Shown one piece after another: positions 8,270 through 14,873 of a stretch of 14,928 nucleotides of DNA. The DNA is from Candidatus Zixiibacteriota bacterium. GTDB lineage: Bacteria; Zixibacteria; MSB-5A5; SM1-73. Every line of letters begins with the position of its first letter. The first letter of the stretch is position 1. The DNA lies in NCBI GenBank assembly GCA_029933635.1, contig JAOZNS010000044.1, forward strand, positions 1 to 14,928, given 5' to 3'. The notes under the pieces were generated by a model that saw only the letters and a program-made list of their open reading frames with translations, ran no database searches and was not told the DNA's origin. The position numbers were made by a program, and so were the translations under genes.

Positions 8270-9229
8270 ATGCGTTATTTCGTCACCGGAGGCGCCGGTT
8301 TCATCGGAAGTCACCTGGTGGATAAGTTAATCACTTGTGGGGAGGTCACCGTCTACGACAACCTCTCTTCGGGGAGAAAGGAATTTATCCAGCATCACCT
8401 GAGCAAGCCCAACTTCCGGTTCATTCAGGCAGACCTTTTGGATCTGGATAGGTTACAAAGGGAGATGCCCGATCAGGATGTGGTGTTTCATCTGGCGGCC
8501 AACCCGGATGCCCGGTTAGGAATTTCCGACACCTCTCTGGATTTGAAACAGGAGATCATCGCCACCTATAACGTTCTGGAAGCCATGAGAACAAACGGGG
8601 TAAAGAAAATGGTTTTTTCCTCCAGCGGAACCATCTACGGTGAGACGCCGGTTGTGCCCCTTCCCGAGGATTATGGACCGGTTCTGCCCATTTCCCTTTA
8701 TGGTGCTGGCAAGCTGGCCAGTGAGGGATTGATCACCGCCTTCTGTCACACTTTCGACATGCAGTGCTGGATTTATCGATTTGCTAACATCGTGGGGAAA
8801 AGGGGGACCCATGGGGTGATCTTTGACTTCATTCATAAGCTGAAAAATGATCCAAATCAGCTGGAGATACTGGGGGATGGGACCCAGGAGAAACCATATC
8901 TTTCGGTGGAAGATTGTGTCGAGGGAATGCTTTTTGGCATGGAAAATTCAGATGAAAGGGTAAATTTTTTCAACTTGGGATGTGAGTCCACCACGGATGT
9001 GAGCACAATTGCCAAAATGGTGGTGCAAGAAATGGGGCTTAAAAACGTCAAATTCAAGTTCACCGGAGGCGATAGAGGTTGGCCCGGGGATGTTCCTCAA
9101 GTTAGATTTAACATAAAAAAGATGGAAAAGTTGGGCTGGAAGCCAAAGTTCAGCTCAAATCAAGCAGTAAGAAGGGCGATTAAATTCATGATAGAAGAAA
9201 TCGTGGAAAGCGAGGAAGTATGCAGATAG
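8270..9229 (+). CDS. NAD-dependent sugar-nucleotide epimerase/dehydratase (extended SDR)
   Basis: This 319-residue cytoplasmic enzyme belongs to the extended short-chain dehydrogenase family. The Rossmann start is TGGAGFIGS (6-14) with the GxxGxxG pattern, and D31 at the end of beta-2 indicates NAD(H) rather than NADP(H). HLAANPD (75-81), the catalytic serine region FSSSGTIYG (117-125, S120) and Y145-x3-K149 are complete. RFANIVG (171-177) and LGDGTQEKPYLSVED (202-216) form the substrate-binding part. It resembles UDP-glucose 4-epimerases and related enzymes, but the exact reaction (4-epimerisation, 4,6-dehydration or other) cannot be assigned. GGAGG overlaps the upstream stop and lies four bases from the ATG. 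Its 3' end overlaps hddC by 10 bases, so its substrate may be the NDP-heptose made by that enzyme. Confidence 0.9.
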   Translation: MRYFVTGGAGFIGSHLVDKLITCGEVTVYDNLSSGRKEFIQHHLSKPNFRFIQADLLDLDRLQREMPDQDVVFHLAANPDARLGISDTSLDLKQEIIATYNVLEAMRTNGVKKMVFSSSGTIYGETPVVPLPEDYGPVLPISLYGAGKLASEGLITAFCHTFDMQCWIYRFANIVGKRGTHGVIFDFIHKLKNDPNQLEILGDGTQEKPYLSVEDCVEGMLFGMENSDERVNFFNLGCESTTDVSTIAKMVVQEMGLKNVKFKFTGGDRGWPGDVPQVRFNIKKMEKLGWKPKFSSNQAVRRAIKFMIEEIVESEEVCR

Positions 9230-9927
9230 TCATTCTGGCTGGTGGAAAAGCCACCAGGCTAAAGCCATTAACTCAAAACATTCCCAAGTCGATGATCCGA
9301 ATAGGGGATAAACCCTTCCTCCAGCATCAGATCGAACTGTTAAAGGATAACGGAATCTATGACATCATCCTTTGCGTGGGGCATCTCTCTCATAAGATAA
9401 AGGAATATTTCGGTGATGGTAAAAGATTTGGAGTTAAGATCAGATATTCGGATGAGGGAGAGGATCTTTTGGGGACTGGAGGAGCATTGAAGAAGGCAGA
9501 GCCTATGCTGAAGGATGAATTTTTCCTGATGTATGGCGACTCCTACCTTTTGGTGGACTATAAAGCGATCGAATCCTATCATAAAAAATTTAAAAAATTT
9601 TGTCTTCTGGTGGTTTATGAAAATCATAATCTTTACGATAAAAGTAATGTAGGGATAAAGGATGGTTGGGTTACCGTTTACGACAAAACCAATCGGAAGG
9701 GCGATCTGATTCATATCGATGCTGGTCTGTCGATTCTAAAAAAAGAGGTCTTAACTTTAATTCCTTCACAAAAGCCGTCCCCGTTGGAAGAGCTTTACCA
9801 GAAGATAGTGGCTCAAAGAAAGATGTTAGCATATGAGGTTACCCAAAGGTTCTACGAGATTGGCTCTCATCAAGGACTGAAAGAGCTTAAAAACCTGATC
9901 GAAGAAAAAACTCAGGCAGTTGGATAG
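9220..9927 (+). CDS. hddC: HddC-like D-glycero-alpha-D-manno-heptose 1-phosphate nucleotidyltransferase
   Basis: This 235-residue sugar-1-phosphate nucleotidyltransferase would join heptose 1-phosphate to an NTP, releasing diphosphate, as the last step of activation. LAGGKATRL (6-14) is the nucleotide-binding loop, K23 lies in the conserved PKSM, D107 (YGDSY) is a metal ligand and D168 (HIDAG) is the second metal/substrate aspartate. The length matches HddC, which lacks the beta-helix domain found in longer pyrophosphorylases. The HddC call depends on the linked hddA, gmhA and gmhB; by sequence alone mannose-1-phosphate guanylyltransferase or a related enzyme is possible. Characterised HddC uses GTP, but nucleotide choice here is inferred. 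ATG at 9220 sits inside the SDR gene after GAGGAA. It is followed by a 259-base gap, so it may end the first transcription unit. Confidence 0.85.
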   Translation: MQIVILAGGKATRLKPLTQNIPKSMIRIGDKPFLQHQIELLKDNGIYDIILCVGHLSHKIKEYFGDGKRFGVKIRYSDEGEDLLGTGGALKKAEPMLKDEFFLMYGDSYLLVDYKAIESYHKKFKKFCLLVVYENHNLYDKSNVGIKDGWVTVYDKTNRKGDLIHIDAGLSILKKEVLTLIPSQKPSPLEELYQKIVAQRKMLAYEVTQRFYEIGSHQGLKELKNLIEEKTQAVG

Positions 9928-10079
9928 GAATGGGATTCTTAAACAAATCCCCTCAAGATTATCCGTCCCTACAGAAAGATCTTCTTATAACATGAAAACC
10001 GGAAAAGAGATTTGGGCAACTTTTGTGCTGGATGAGCTGTTGATCTGAAGCAGTTACGTCAGAAGTTTAGGATATCTCC

Positions 10080-10104
10080 TTTTTTGTCCTCAACGGACAA
10101 AAAA
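10080..10104. repeat. Perfect 10-bp inverted repeat upstream of hddA
   Basis: TTTTTTGTCC and GGACAAAAAA are perfect reverse complements separated by TCAAC. The T run comes before and the A run after the hairpin on both strands, the opposite of an intrinsic terminator. An operator or RNA-processing element fits better. Confidence 0.7.
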
Positions 10105-10112
10105 GTGATGAT
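10084..10112 (+). promoter_or_regulatory. Possible weak sigma70-type promoter for hddA operon
   Basis: TTGTCC (10084-10089, four of six matches to TTGACA) and GATGAT (10107-10112, four of six to TATAAT) are separated by 17 bases. The inverted repeat spans the -35 box and most of the spacer, which would suit repressor control. The match is weak and could be chance. Confidence 0.25.
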
Positions 10113-10186
10113 CTCCGATAGAGAACATCCCGGGCATTGGTCATTTTTTAGTAACCAACCTGACTCACAAAAGAAGGAGGAGATTC

Positions 10187-11170
10187 ATGATCGTAACCAG
10201 AACTCCGGTTAGGATTCCCTTAGGTGGTGGTGGGACCGATCTCCCCTCATACTACACTCAATATGGAGGATCTCTCGTGAGTGCCGCCATCGACAAATAC
10301 ATCTATATCACCGTGAACAAGAGGTTTGAGGACTCAATAAGAATAAGCTATTCGATCACAGAGATCCAAGATAAGGTGGAGAAGATAAAACATCCCATCG
10401 TGAGAGAGGCTTTAAAACTATTGAAGATCGATTCTGGAGTGGAGATAACCTCCATTGCGGATGTTCCCTCCAACACGGGATTGGGAACGTCCTCCGCCTT
10501 CACCGTGGGACTTTTGCATGCTCTTCATACCTACAAGAAAGAGAAGGTTTCTGCAAAGGAACTGGCGGAGGAGGCTTGTTTTTTGGAGATCGAGCTTTTG
10601 AAGGAACCCATAGGGAAGCAGGATCAATATGCCGCGGCATACGGGGGCGTTATCTCTTTGGAGATAGACAGATTGGGAAACGTTAAGGTGGAGCAACTAC
10701 ATCTCTCCGAGGATGCCAGAGATCAGCTGGAAAGCAACACCCTTTTGTTTTATACCGGCATCCGAAGAAGCGCCGGAGAGATGTTAAAGTCACAGAATAA
10801 AGCCACCAGCATAAATCAGGAAAAGGTGGTGGAGAATCTTCATAAGATAAAGGAAATCGGAAAGAAGACGAAACAGGCTTTCCAGGAGGAGAAATTAGAC
10901 CGCTTTGGTCAGCTTCTGGACCTTCACTGGGAGACCAAGAAGAAGCTTTCCAACAAGATAAGCTCAAGCCAGATGAATAGATGGTATGAGATCGCCAAGA
11001 AGCACGGAGCTTTGGGTGGTAAGCTCATGGGGGCCGGGGGAGGAGGATTTTTTATGTTTTATTGCAACAATGGCAAAAACGGCTTCAGGAAGATCATGCA
11101 AAGGGAAGGATTGAAGGAGCTGCCTTTCAGGGTGGATTTCGAGGGATCTAAAGTTTTAGTGAATTTTTAG
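10187..11170 (+). CDS. hddA: D-glycero-alpha-D-manno-heptose 7-phosphate kinase (HddA)
   Basis: This GHMP-superfamily kinase of 327 residues would phosphorylate D-glycero-D-manno-heptose 7-phosphate at C1 in the alpha configuration, giving the 1,7-bisphosphate. The N-terminus TPVRIPLGGGGTDLPSYY (6-23) is the HddA-type signature. The GHMP ATP loop is PSNTGLGTSSA (94-104), with GKQDQYAAAYGG (143-154) around the catalytic aspartate D146 and the C-terminal motif LMGAGGGGFF (280-289). Length is normal. The ATG has a strong GGAGGAG five bases upstream. It is the first gene of the second block, followed after 88 bases by gmhA. Presence of HddA in place of a bifunctional HldE points to the alpha-anomer (GDP-heptose type) pathway for surface glycans, not the ADP-heptose route of LPS core. 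L-fucose kinase-like relatives are the main alternative, unlikely in this context. Confidence 0.93.
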   Translation: MIVTRTPVRIPLGGGGTDLPSYYTQYGGSLVSAAIDKYIYITVNKRFEDSIRISYSITEIQDKVEKIKHPIVREALKLLKIDSGVEITSIADVPSNTGLGTSSAFTVGLLHALHTYKKEKVSAKELAEEACFLEIELLKEPIGKQDQYAAAYGGVISLEIDRLGNVKVEQLHLSEDARDQLESNTLLFYTGIRRSAGEMLKSQNKATSINQEKVVENLHKIKEIGKKTKQAFQEEKLDRFGQLLDLHWETKKKLSNKISSSQMNRWYEIAKKHGALGGKLMGAGGGGFFMFYCNNGKNGFRKIMQREGLKELPFRVDFEGSKVLVNF

Positions 11171-11184
11171 CCCTTTAGAAGGGC
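11170..11184. repeat. Short hairpin at the hddA stop codon
   Basis: GCCCTT and AAGGGC pair around a three-base loop TAG, starting at the last base of the hddA stop codon. No T run follows, so it is not a convincing terminator; it may modestly affect mRNA stability. Confidence 0.35.
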
Positions 11185-11258
11185 ACTTCAGTTCTGTGCA
11201 AATCTTTGATTCCTGAATGCAGGTATCAAAACGGACAAATTTTAGATGAGAATAAAAA

Positions 11259-12035
11259 ATGGGAATAACCGAAAGTAAATTCTCAGAAGGGGGGATTAAG
11301 GTGATAGAAGAAAGCAAGGTTTCGGCCATTTTGGAGAAATACCCGCAGACCTTTAACCGGATGTATATACACCAATATTTGAGTCAAATGAAGAGGATCA
11401 TTGATAACATTTCGGTGGAGGATATCGATCGGGTAATTGAACTTCTGTTTTCAGCCTGGAAGGAGGGTCAGACCGTTTTCACCATGGGTAATGGGGGTTC
11501 AGCCTCCACCGCCACTCATTTTGCCTGCGATCTGGCTAAATGCACCATCGTGGAGGGAAAGAAAAGGTTTAAGGTTATCTGTCTGAATGATAACATTCCT
11601 CTGATGTCAGCTTTGATCAACGATGAGGGCTTTGACAACCTTTTCTCCGAGCAGTTGAAGAACCTGATGCGACCGGGCGATGTGTTGATCGGCATAAGCG
11701 TTCATGGAGGCACAGGTAAGGACAAGGCAGGTTTGTGGTCGCAGAACCTTCTAAAAGCCATGATGTTGACCAAAGAGGAATATAACGGAACCACCATCGG
11801 ACTCTCCGGCTTTGATGGGGGCGCAATGAAGAAGATGGCGGATGCCTGCATCGTCGTTCCCTTCAACTCCACGCCCCAGGTAGAATCGTTCCATCTGGTC
11901 TTCGAGCATTTGATCTGCAGTTGTCTTAAGGAGAAGATAAAAGCTTATTCTGAGCCAGAGAACCCAAAAGCTCGTTTCAATTTTGCTCGGAAGACCACCT
12001 CTGAGAAAGCCAAAGCGTCTGTGGGGCATAAATAG
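11259..12035 (+). CDS. gmhA: Sedoheptulose 7-phosphate isomerase (GmhA)
   Basis: This SIS-domain isomerase would convert sedoheptulose 7-phosphate to D-glycero-D-manno-heptose 7-phosphate, the first committed step of heptose synthesis. GNGGSAS (77-83) is the phosphate loop, followed by H87 and D91 (HFACDL) at the positions of the zinc-linked H and E in E. coli GmhA; GISVHGGTGKD (145-155) and the C-terminal Q207 and H212 complete the site. Aspartate in place of the catalytic-loop glutamate resembles GmhA of HddA-type clusters, from memory of the family. It has 258 residues from ATG 11259. That ATG lacks a good ribosome site, while GTG at 11301 has AAGGGGGG six bases upstream, so a 244-residue protein is quite possible. 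The C-terminus has a basic extension after about residue 232 not needed for the fold. Next gene follows after 41 bases. Confidence 0.93.
   Translation: MGITESKFSEGGIKVIEESKVSAILEKYPQTFNRMYIHQYLSQMKRIIDNISVEDIDRVIELLFSAWKEGQTVFTMGNGGSASTATHFACDLAKCTIVEGKKRFKVICLNDNIPLMSALINDEGFDNLFSEQLKNLMRPGDVLIGISVHGGTGKDKAGLWSQNLLKAMMLTKEEYNGTTIGLSGFDGGAMKKMADACIVVPFNSTPQVESFHLVFEHLICSCLKEKIKAYSEPENPKARFNFARKTTSEKAKASVGHK
11287..11294 (+). promoter_or_regulatory. Purine-rich ribosome site favouring a GTG start of gmhA at 11301
   Basis: AAGGGGGG ends six bases before an in-frame GTG. The upstream ATG at 11259 has only a weak GATGAG. The G6 run lies between the two candidate starts, so a slippage change would disrupt only the longer form. 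Confidence 0.45.
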
Positions 12036-12076
12036 GCGAAGGTTTCAAAAAAGAAGCATTGGATTGACGGTAGAAG

Positions 12077-12670
12077 ATGAACCGGGCAGTATTTTTGGAC
12101 AGAGATGGAGTGATAAACAAAATTATCTATCATCAGGAGATAGGGGTCTTAGATACTCCCTTTACTCCATCCCAATTTGAGCTTTTGCCCCAGGTGGGGA
12201 AATCCATTCGAATGATAAACTCCATGGGGTTGAAAGCCATCGTGGTCTCGAATCAGCCCGGCATCGCCAAAAAACATTTCGATATGGTCACCTTGAAGGC
12301 GATCGACCAGAAGATGCATAAAGCACTGTCCAGGCAAAATGCCCGATTGGATGCTGTTTATTATTGCTTACATCATCCGCAGGCAGAAAAGAAAGAATTA
12401 AAAAGGAGGTGTAAATGTCGGAAACCTAAACCCGGACTTTTAACCCAAGCGGCAAAAGATTTTGATCTGAATTTAAAAAAGTCCTATCTGATCGGAGACA
12501 GCGTTACCGATATCCAGGCTGGCAAGGCTGTGGGCTGCACCACCTTTCTGATAGGCAATCATAAATGCGATCTGTGCCGGCTTCTATCGGAGAAAAAAGT
12601 CAAACCAGATTTTATCGTCCCCAATTTGTATCAGGCAACTAAAATCATCAAAAAACTCAAGGGAGGTTAA
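12077..12670 (+). CDS. gmhB: D-glycero-D-manno-heptose 1,7-bisphosphate 7-phosphatase (GmhB)
   Basis: This HAD-superfamily phosphatase of 197 residues removes the 7-phosphate from heptose 1,7-bisphosphate, giving heptose 1-phosphate for HddC. The HAD motifs are all present: FLDRDG (6-11, nucleophile D8 and acid/base D10), VSNQPG (57-62), CRKPKPG (114-120) and IGDSVTDI (139-146, metal ligands D141 and D145). C97-x-H99 and C112-x-C114 form the structural zinc site typical of GmhB, which separates it from histidinol phosphatases in part and from other HAD enzymes. Length is normal (about 180-200). It lies 41 bases after gmhA and one base before the transaldolase gene. The ribosome site (GGTAGAAG) is weak, perhaps relying on coupling. 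Two more cysteines near 164-167 are not part of the known site. Confidence 0.94.
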   Translation: MNRAVFLDRDGVINKIIYHQEIGVLDTPFTPSQFELLPQVGKSIRMINSMGLKAIVVSNQPGIAKKHFDMVTLKAIDQKMHKALSRQNARLDAVYYCLHHPQAEKKELKRRCKCRKPKPGLLTQAAKDFDLNLKKSYLIGDSVTDIQAGKAVGCTTFLIGNHKCDLCRLLSEKKVKPDFIVPNLYQATKIIKKLKGG

Positions 12671-12671
12671 A

Positions 12672-13385
12672 ATGGAGCTTTTCATCGACACCGCCAATTT
12701 AGAGGAGATAAAAGAGGCGGCAAGTTGGGGAGTCATATCTGGCGCCACCACCAATCCCAAGATCTTCTCCAAAGAGAGGGAAATCGGTGATTTCAGAAAA
12801 AAAATTTTGCAGATCATGGAAATAGGTGACTTCCCCTTAAGCGTGGAGACCACCGCTGAGGACTATTTAGGAATGGTGGAGGAAGCCAAAGAATACGCCA
12901 GCTGGCATCAAAACATCGTGATAAAAATCCCTATGGGAATAGAGGGGCTTAAGGCAGTTAATATTCTGGAAAAAGAGGAAAACGTAAAAACTAACGTCAC
13001 CGCCATAATGGCCACCAACCAGGCGATTTTAGCTTCCTTAGCTGGAGCAACCTATGCTTCCATATTTTATGGTCGGGTGGCTGACTGCGGCTACGATCCC
13101 ATCACCGTGATCAAGGATACCTCCCAGCTTTTCGCGGCCAAAAACATAAAGACCAAGATCATCGTGGGAAGTATAAGGAACATGCTGGATATTAATAAAG
13201 CCCTTCTGGCAGGAGCTCATATCGTCACGGTGCCCTTTCAGTTCCTAAAGAAGATGGCTGTAAACCTGAAGACGGAGGCTACCATCAAAGAGTTCAATGA
13301 TATCTGGAAGGATATGAGAGAAAAGGGGTTGGTAAGATTGAGGACCGAAAAGCGTGTTCCCATTTTGACTCTGGTCAACAGATAA
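12672..13385 (+). CDS. tal: Small transaldolase (TalC/FSA family) in the heptose operon
   Basis: This class I aldolase of 237 residues belongs to the small transaldolase/fructose-6-phosphate aldolase family. LFIDTANL (3-10), GATTNPKIF (24-32) and the Schiff-base lysine K85 in VIKIPMG (83-89) are clear, as are NVTAI (108-112), FYGRVAD (132-138) and GSIRN (166-170). At the position that separates true transaldolases (Phe) from FSA (Tyr131 in E. coli), this protein has F132, which favours transaldolase activity. It could make sedoheptulose 7-phosphate from fructose 6-phosphate and erythrose 4-phosphate and so feed GmhA; that role is inferred from location. It follows gmhB by one base with GGGAGG five bases upstream of the ATG, so co-expression is very likely. 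It has about 15-20 extra residues at the C-terminus compared with usual FSA/TalC. An A8 run lies inside the gene (about 12797-12804). Confidence 0.9.
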   Translation: MELFIDTANLEEIKEAASWGVISGATTNPKIFSKEREIGDFRKKILQIMEIGDFPLSVETTAEDYLGMVEEAKEYASWHQNIVIKIPMGIEGLKAVNILEKEENVKTNVTAIMATNQAILASLAGATYASIFYGRVADCGYDPITVIKDTSQLFAAKNIKTKIIVGSIRNMLDINKALLAGAHIVTVPFQFLKKMAVNLKTEATIKEFNDIWKDMREKGLVRLRTEKRVPILTLVNR

Positions 13386-13443
13386 ATTGCTGGATTGTTC
13401 GTCTAAGAGAAGGCAACCGTAATTTTCATCCATGGAAAGGAGC

Positions 13444-13473
13444 AAAGCCCGGTTTGAATTCAAGCCGGGCTTT
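13444..13473 (+). terminator. Probable transcription terminator after the transaldolase gene
   Basis: AAAGCCCGG pairs with CCGGGCTTT, and the inner bases TTT/AAG extend the stem by two A-T pairs and one G-T pair around GAATTC. The GC-rich stem ends in CTTT, then GAAAAAATTTATT, so the T tract is short and interrupted. The strong stem 59 bases after the stop suggests a terminator, possibly bidirectional, of the heptose operon. Confidence 0.6.
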
Positions 13474-13486
13474 GAAAAAATTTATT

Positions 13487-13516
13487 CTGTCACTAAAAGT
13501 TTAAGTTAATTATACC
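13487..13516 (+). promoter_or_regulatory. Possible promoter for the last GT4 gene
   Basis: CTGTCA (13487-13492) and TATACC (13511-13516) each match sigma70 boxes at four of six bases with an 18-base spacer, inside an AT-rich stretch after the terminator. A start at about 13523 would give a nearly leaderless mRNA for the ATG at 13527, which has no Shine-Dalgarno. Weak evidence. Confidence 0.3.
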
Positions 13517-13526
13517 AGATGCGATC

Positions 13527-14657
13527 ATGAAGGTAGCATTCATTGGACAAAAGGGAATTCCTGCAACCTATGGGGGAATAGAGGACTATGTGGAGAAAAT
13601 CGCCACCCGTCTGGTGAGAAAAGGGCATGAGGTGACGGTCTTTTGCCGCCCTCACTATAGCTCCACCTCAGGATGGTATAAAGGTGTCAGGGTGCCAAAG
13701 GTAGCTAGCATCCCCACCAAACATCTTGATGCCATATCACATACGCTTTTTTGTAGCATCCATTCCCTGTCCCGGAGCTTTGATCTGATCAACTTTCAGG
13801 CGTTAGGACCATCTAGCCTTTGCTTCATCCCCAAACTTTCCGGAACCGCAAAGATCATTGTGACCATTCATTCTCTGGACTGGCAAAGAGATAAGTGGAA
13901 TCGCTGGGCGAAACTTCTGCTCAAGGCGGCGGAATATCCTGCAGTTCACTTTCCTGACGAGGTGGCGGTAGTCTCAGAAAGTTTAAAAAGATATTTCGAA
14001 GACAAATTCAGAAGAAAGGTGGTTAAAGTTCCCACCGGAGTAGATGCTCCCGTTTTCAGAAAGCCTGACAAGATAAAAAGATTCGGATTAGATAAGGATA
14101 ATTTCATCTTATTCTTGAACCGATTGGTGCCGGAGAAGGGCTGTCATCTTTTGATCCGGGCTTTCAGAGAGTTGGAGACCGATAAAAAGCTTTTTATCGC
14201 TGGAGATGGCAAATTTTCCGAAGATTATAAAAGAAAGCTTCACCGATGGAAAAGCGAAAAGATCATCTTCGGTGGCTACGTGGAAAAAGATGTGTTGGAA
14301 GAACTTTATTCAAATTGCTATCTTTATGTTTTACCTTCCATGATAGAGGGGGTATCCCAGACCGTGCTTCAAGCCTTAAGCTATGGCAGGGCTGTTTTGG
14401 TAAGTGATATAAAGGAGAACTTAGACGCGGTAGGAAATTTCGGGTTCAGCTTCAGAAACAAGGATGTAAAAGACCTGAAGGAGAAACTAAGAACTTTGCT
14501 GAGAAACAAAGATTTAGTGACAGGACAGAAAAAGCAAAGAAGGGATTATATAAGGGTCAATTTTTCTTGGGATAAAGCGGCAGAAAGTTTGGAAGACCTG
14601 TTTCGTAGCTGTTTGAATGGGAGAGCAGTTAATGGGAACCAAGTTCGTAGCATCTAA
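13527..14657 (+). CDS. GT4 family glycosyltransferase (GIPATYGG type)
   Basis: This GT-B glycosyltransferase has 376 residues. The N-terminus GQKGIPATYGGIEDYVEKI (7-25) is the signature of a GT4 subgroup that includes rhamnosyl- and galactosyltransferases of surface glycans. TIHSLDWQRDKW (113-124) is the active-site loop; ILFLNRLVPEKG (194-205) supplies the donor phosphate-binding R199 and K204. The EX7E motif reads E274-x7-Q282: the second glutamate is glutamine. AGDGKF (225-230) and YGRAVLVSD (286-294) are as in the family. It stands alone after a probable terminator, 141 bases from the transaldolase gene, and no ribosome site precedes the ATG, so it may be expressed from its own promoter as a nearly leaderless message. 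It probably acts on the same glycan; specificity unknown. Confidence 0.91.
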   Translation: MKVAFIGQKGIPATYGGIEDYVEKIATRLVRKGHEVTVFCRPHYSSTSGWYKGVRVPKVASIPTKHLDAISHTLFCSIHSLSRSFDLINFQALGPSSLCFIPKLSGTAKIIVTIHSLDWQRDKWNRWAKLLLKAAEYPAVHFPDEVAVVSESLKRYFEDKFRRKVVKVPTGVDAPVFRKPDKIKRFGLDKDNFILFLNRLVPEKGCHLLIRAFRELETDKKLFIAGDGKFSEDYKRKLHRWKSEKIIFGGYVEKDVLEELYSNCYLYVLPSMIEGVSQTVLQALSYGRAVLVSDIKENLDAVGNFGFSFRNKDVKDLKEKLRTLLRNKDLVTGQKKQRRDYIRVNFSWDKAAESLEDLFRSCLNGRAVNGNQVRSI

Positions 14658-14873
14658 AAAGATCAAACAGAGTCATCAAACATGAGAATTCTCTCAAAGT
14701 GAAGCGCTTAAAAATCAGCAACCAGGTTGATTCTAATATCAACCCCAAGGTAAGTGTTTTGAAAATGTTTAAGATTTCCTTCCTGATGGGGCAAGTTTTA
14801 TTTAGCTCCTCCTGCCGATCTCCACATTGAACGGGTTTTTTCCCACCCTTAGGGGCAACTAATCAATAATAAG
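14658..14873. other. Intergenic region between the cluster and tRNA-Ser
   Basis: This 216-base AT-rich gap holds no convincing ORF. It contains a 10-base palindrome GAGAATTCTC (14684-14693) and a perfect 7-bp hairpin, GGTTGAT/ATCAACC with a six-base loop (14725-14744). Neither has a T run. No clear terminator is visible for the GT4 gene or for the convergent tRNA. Confidence 0.5.
14725..14744. repeat. 7-bp inverted repeat in the terminal intergenic region
   Basis: GGTTGAT and ATCAACC pair perfectly around TCTAAT, 68 bases after the last GT4 gene. It may help end or stabilise the message, but the expected T tract is absent. Confidence 0.45.

Larger units (their letters stand above)
9928..10186 (+). 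other. 259-base intergenic region between hddC and hddA
   Basis: This is the longest non-coding stretch within the cluster. It contains a perfect inverted repeat (10080-10104), a weak promoter-like pair around it, and the strong hddA ribosome site (GGAGGAG, about 10176-10182). An 18-codon ORF (9992-10048) has no good ribosome site and no recognisable product. No clear factor-independent terminator follows hddC. The gap probably holds a regulatory region or internal promoter for the heptose genes. Confidence 0.5.

Noticed and set aside
9992..10048. 18-codon ORF starting MKTGKEIW
   Set aside because: No clear ribosome site, no known family, and a stop soon after; not enough to call a gene.
10080..10104. 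Inverted repeat as an intrinsic terminator of hddC
   Set aside because: The T run precedes and the A run follows the hairpin on either strand, and the paired GC part is only four bases.
10108..10215. Open stretch beginning MISDREHPG that runs into hddA
   Set aside because: Out of frame with hddA, overlaps its ribosome site and start, and has no recognisable protein features.
14835..14865. GGG/CCC segments flanking a T run as a tRNA terminator
   Set aside because: Only three-base stems and no T tract after the hairpin on the tRNA strand.
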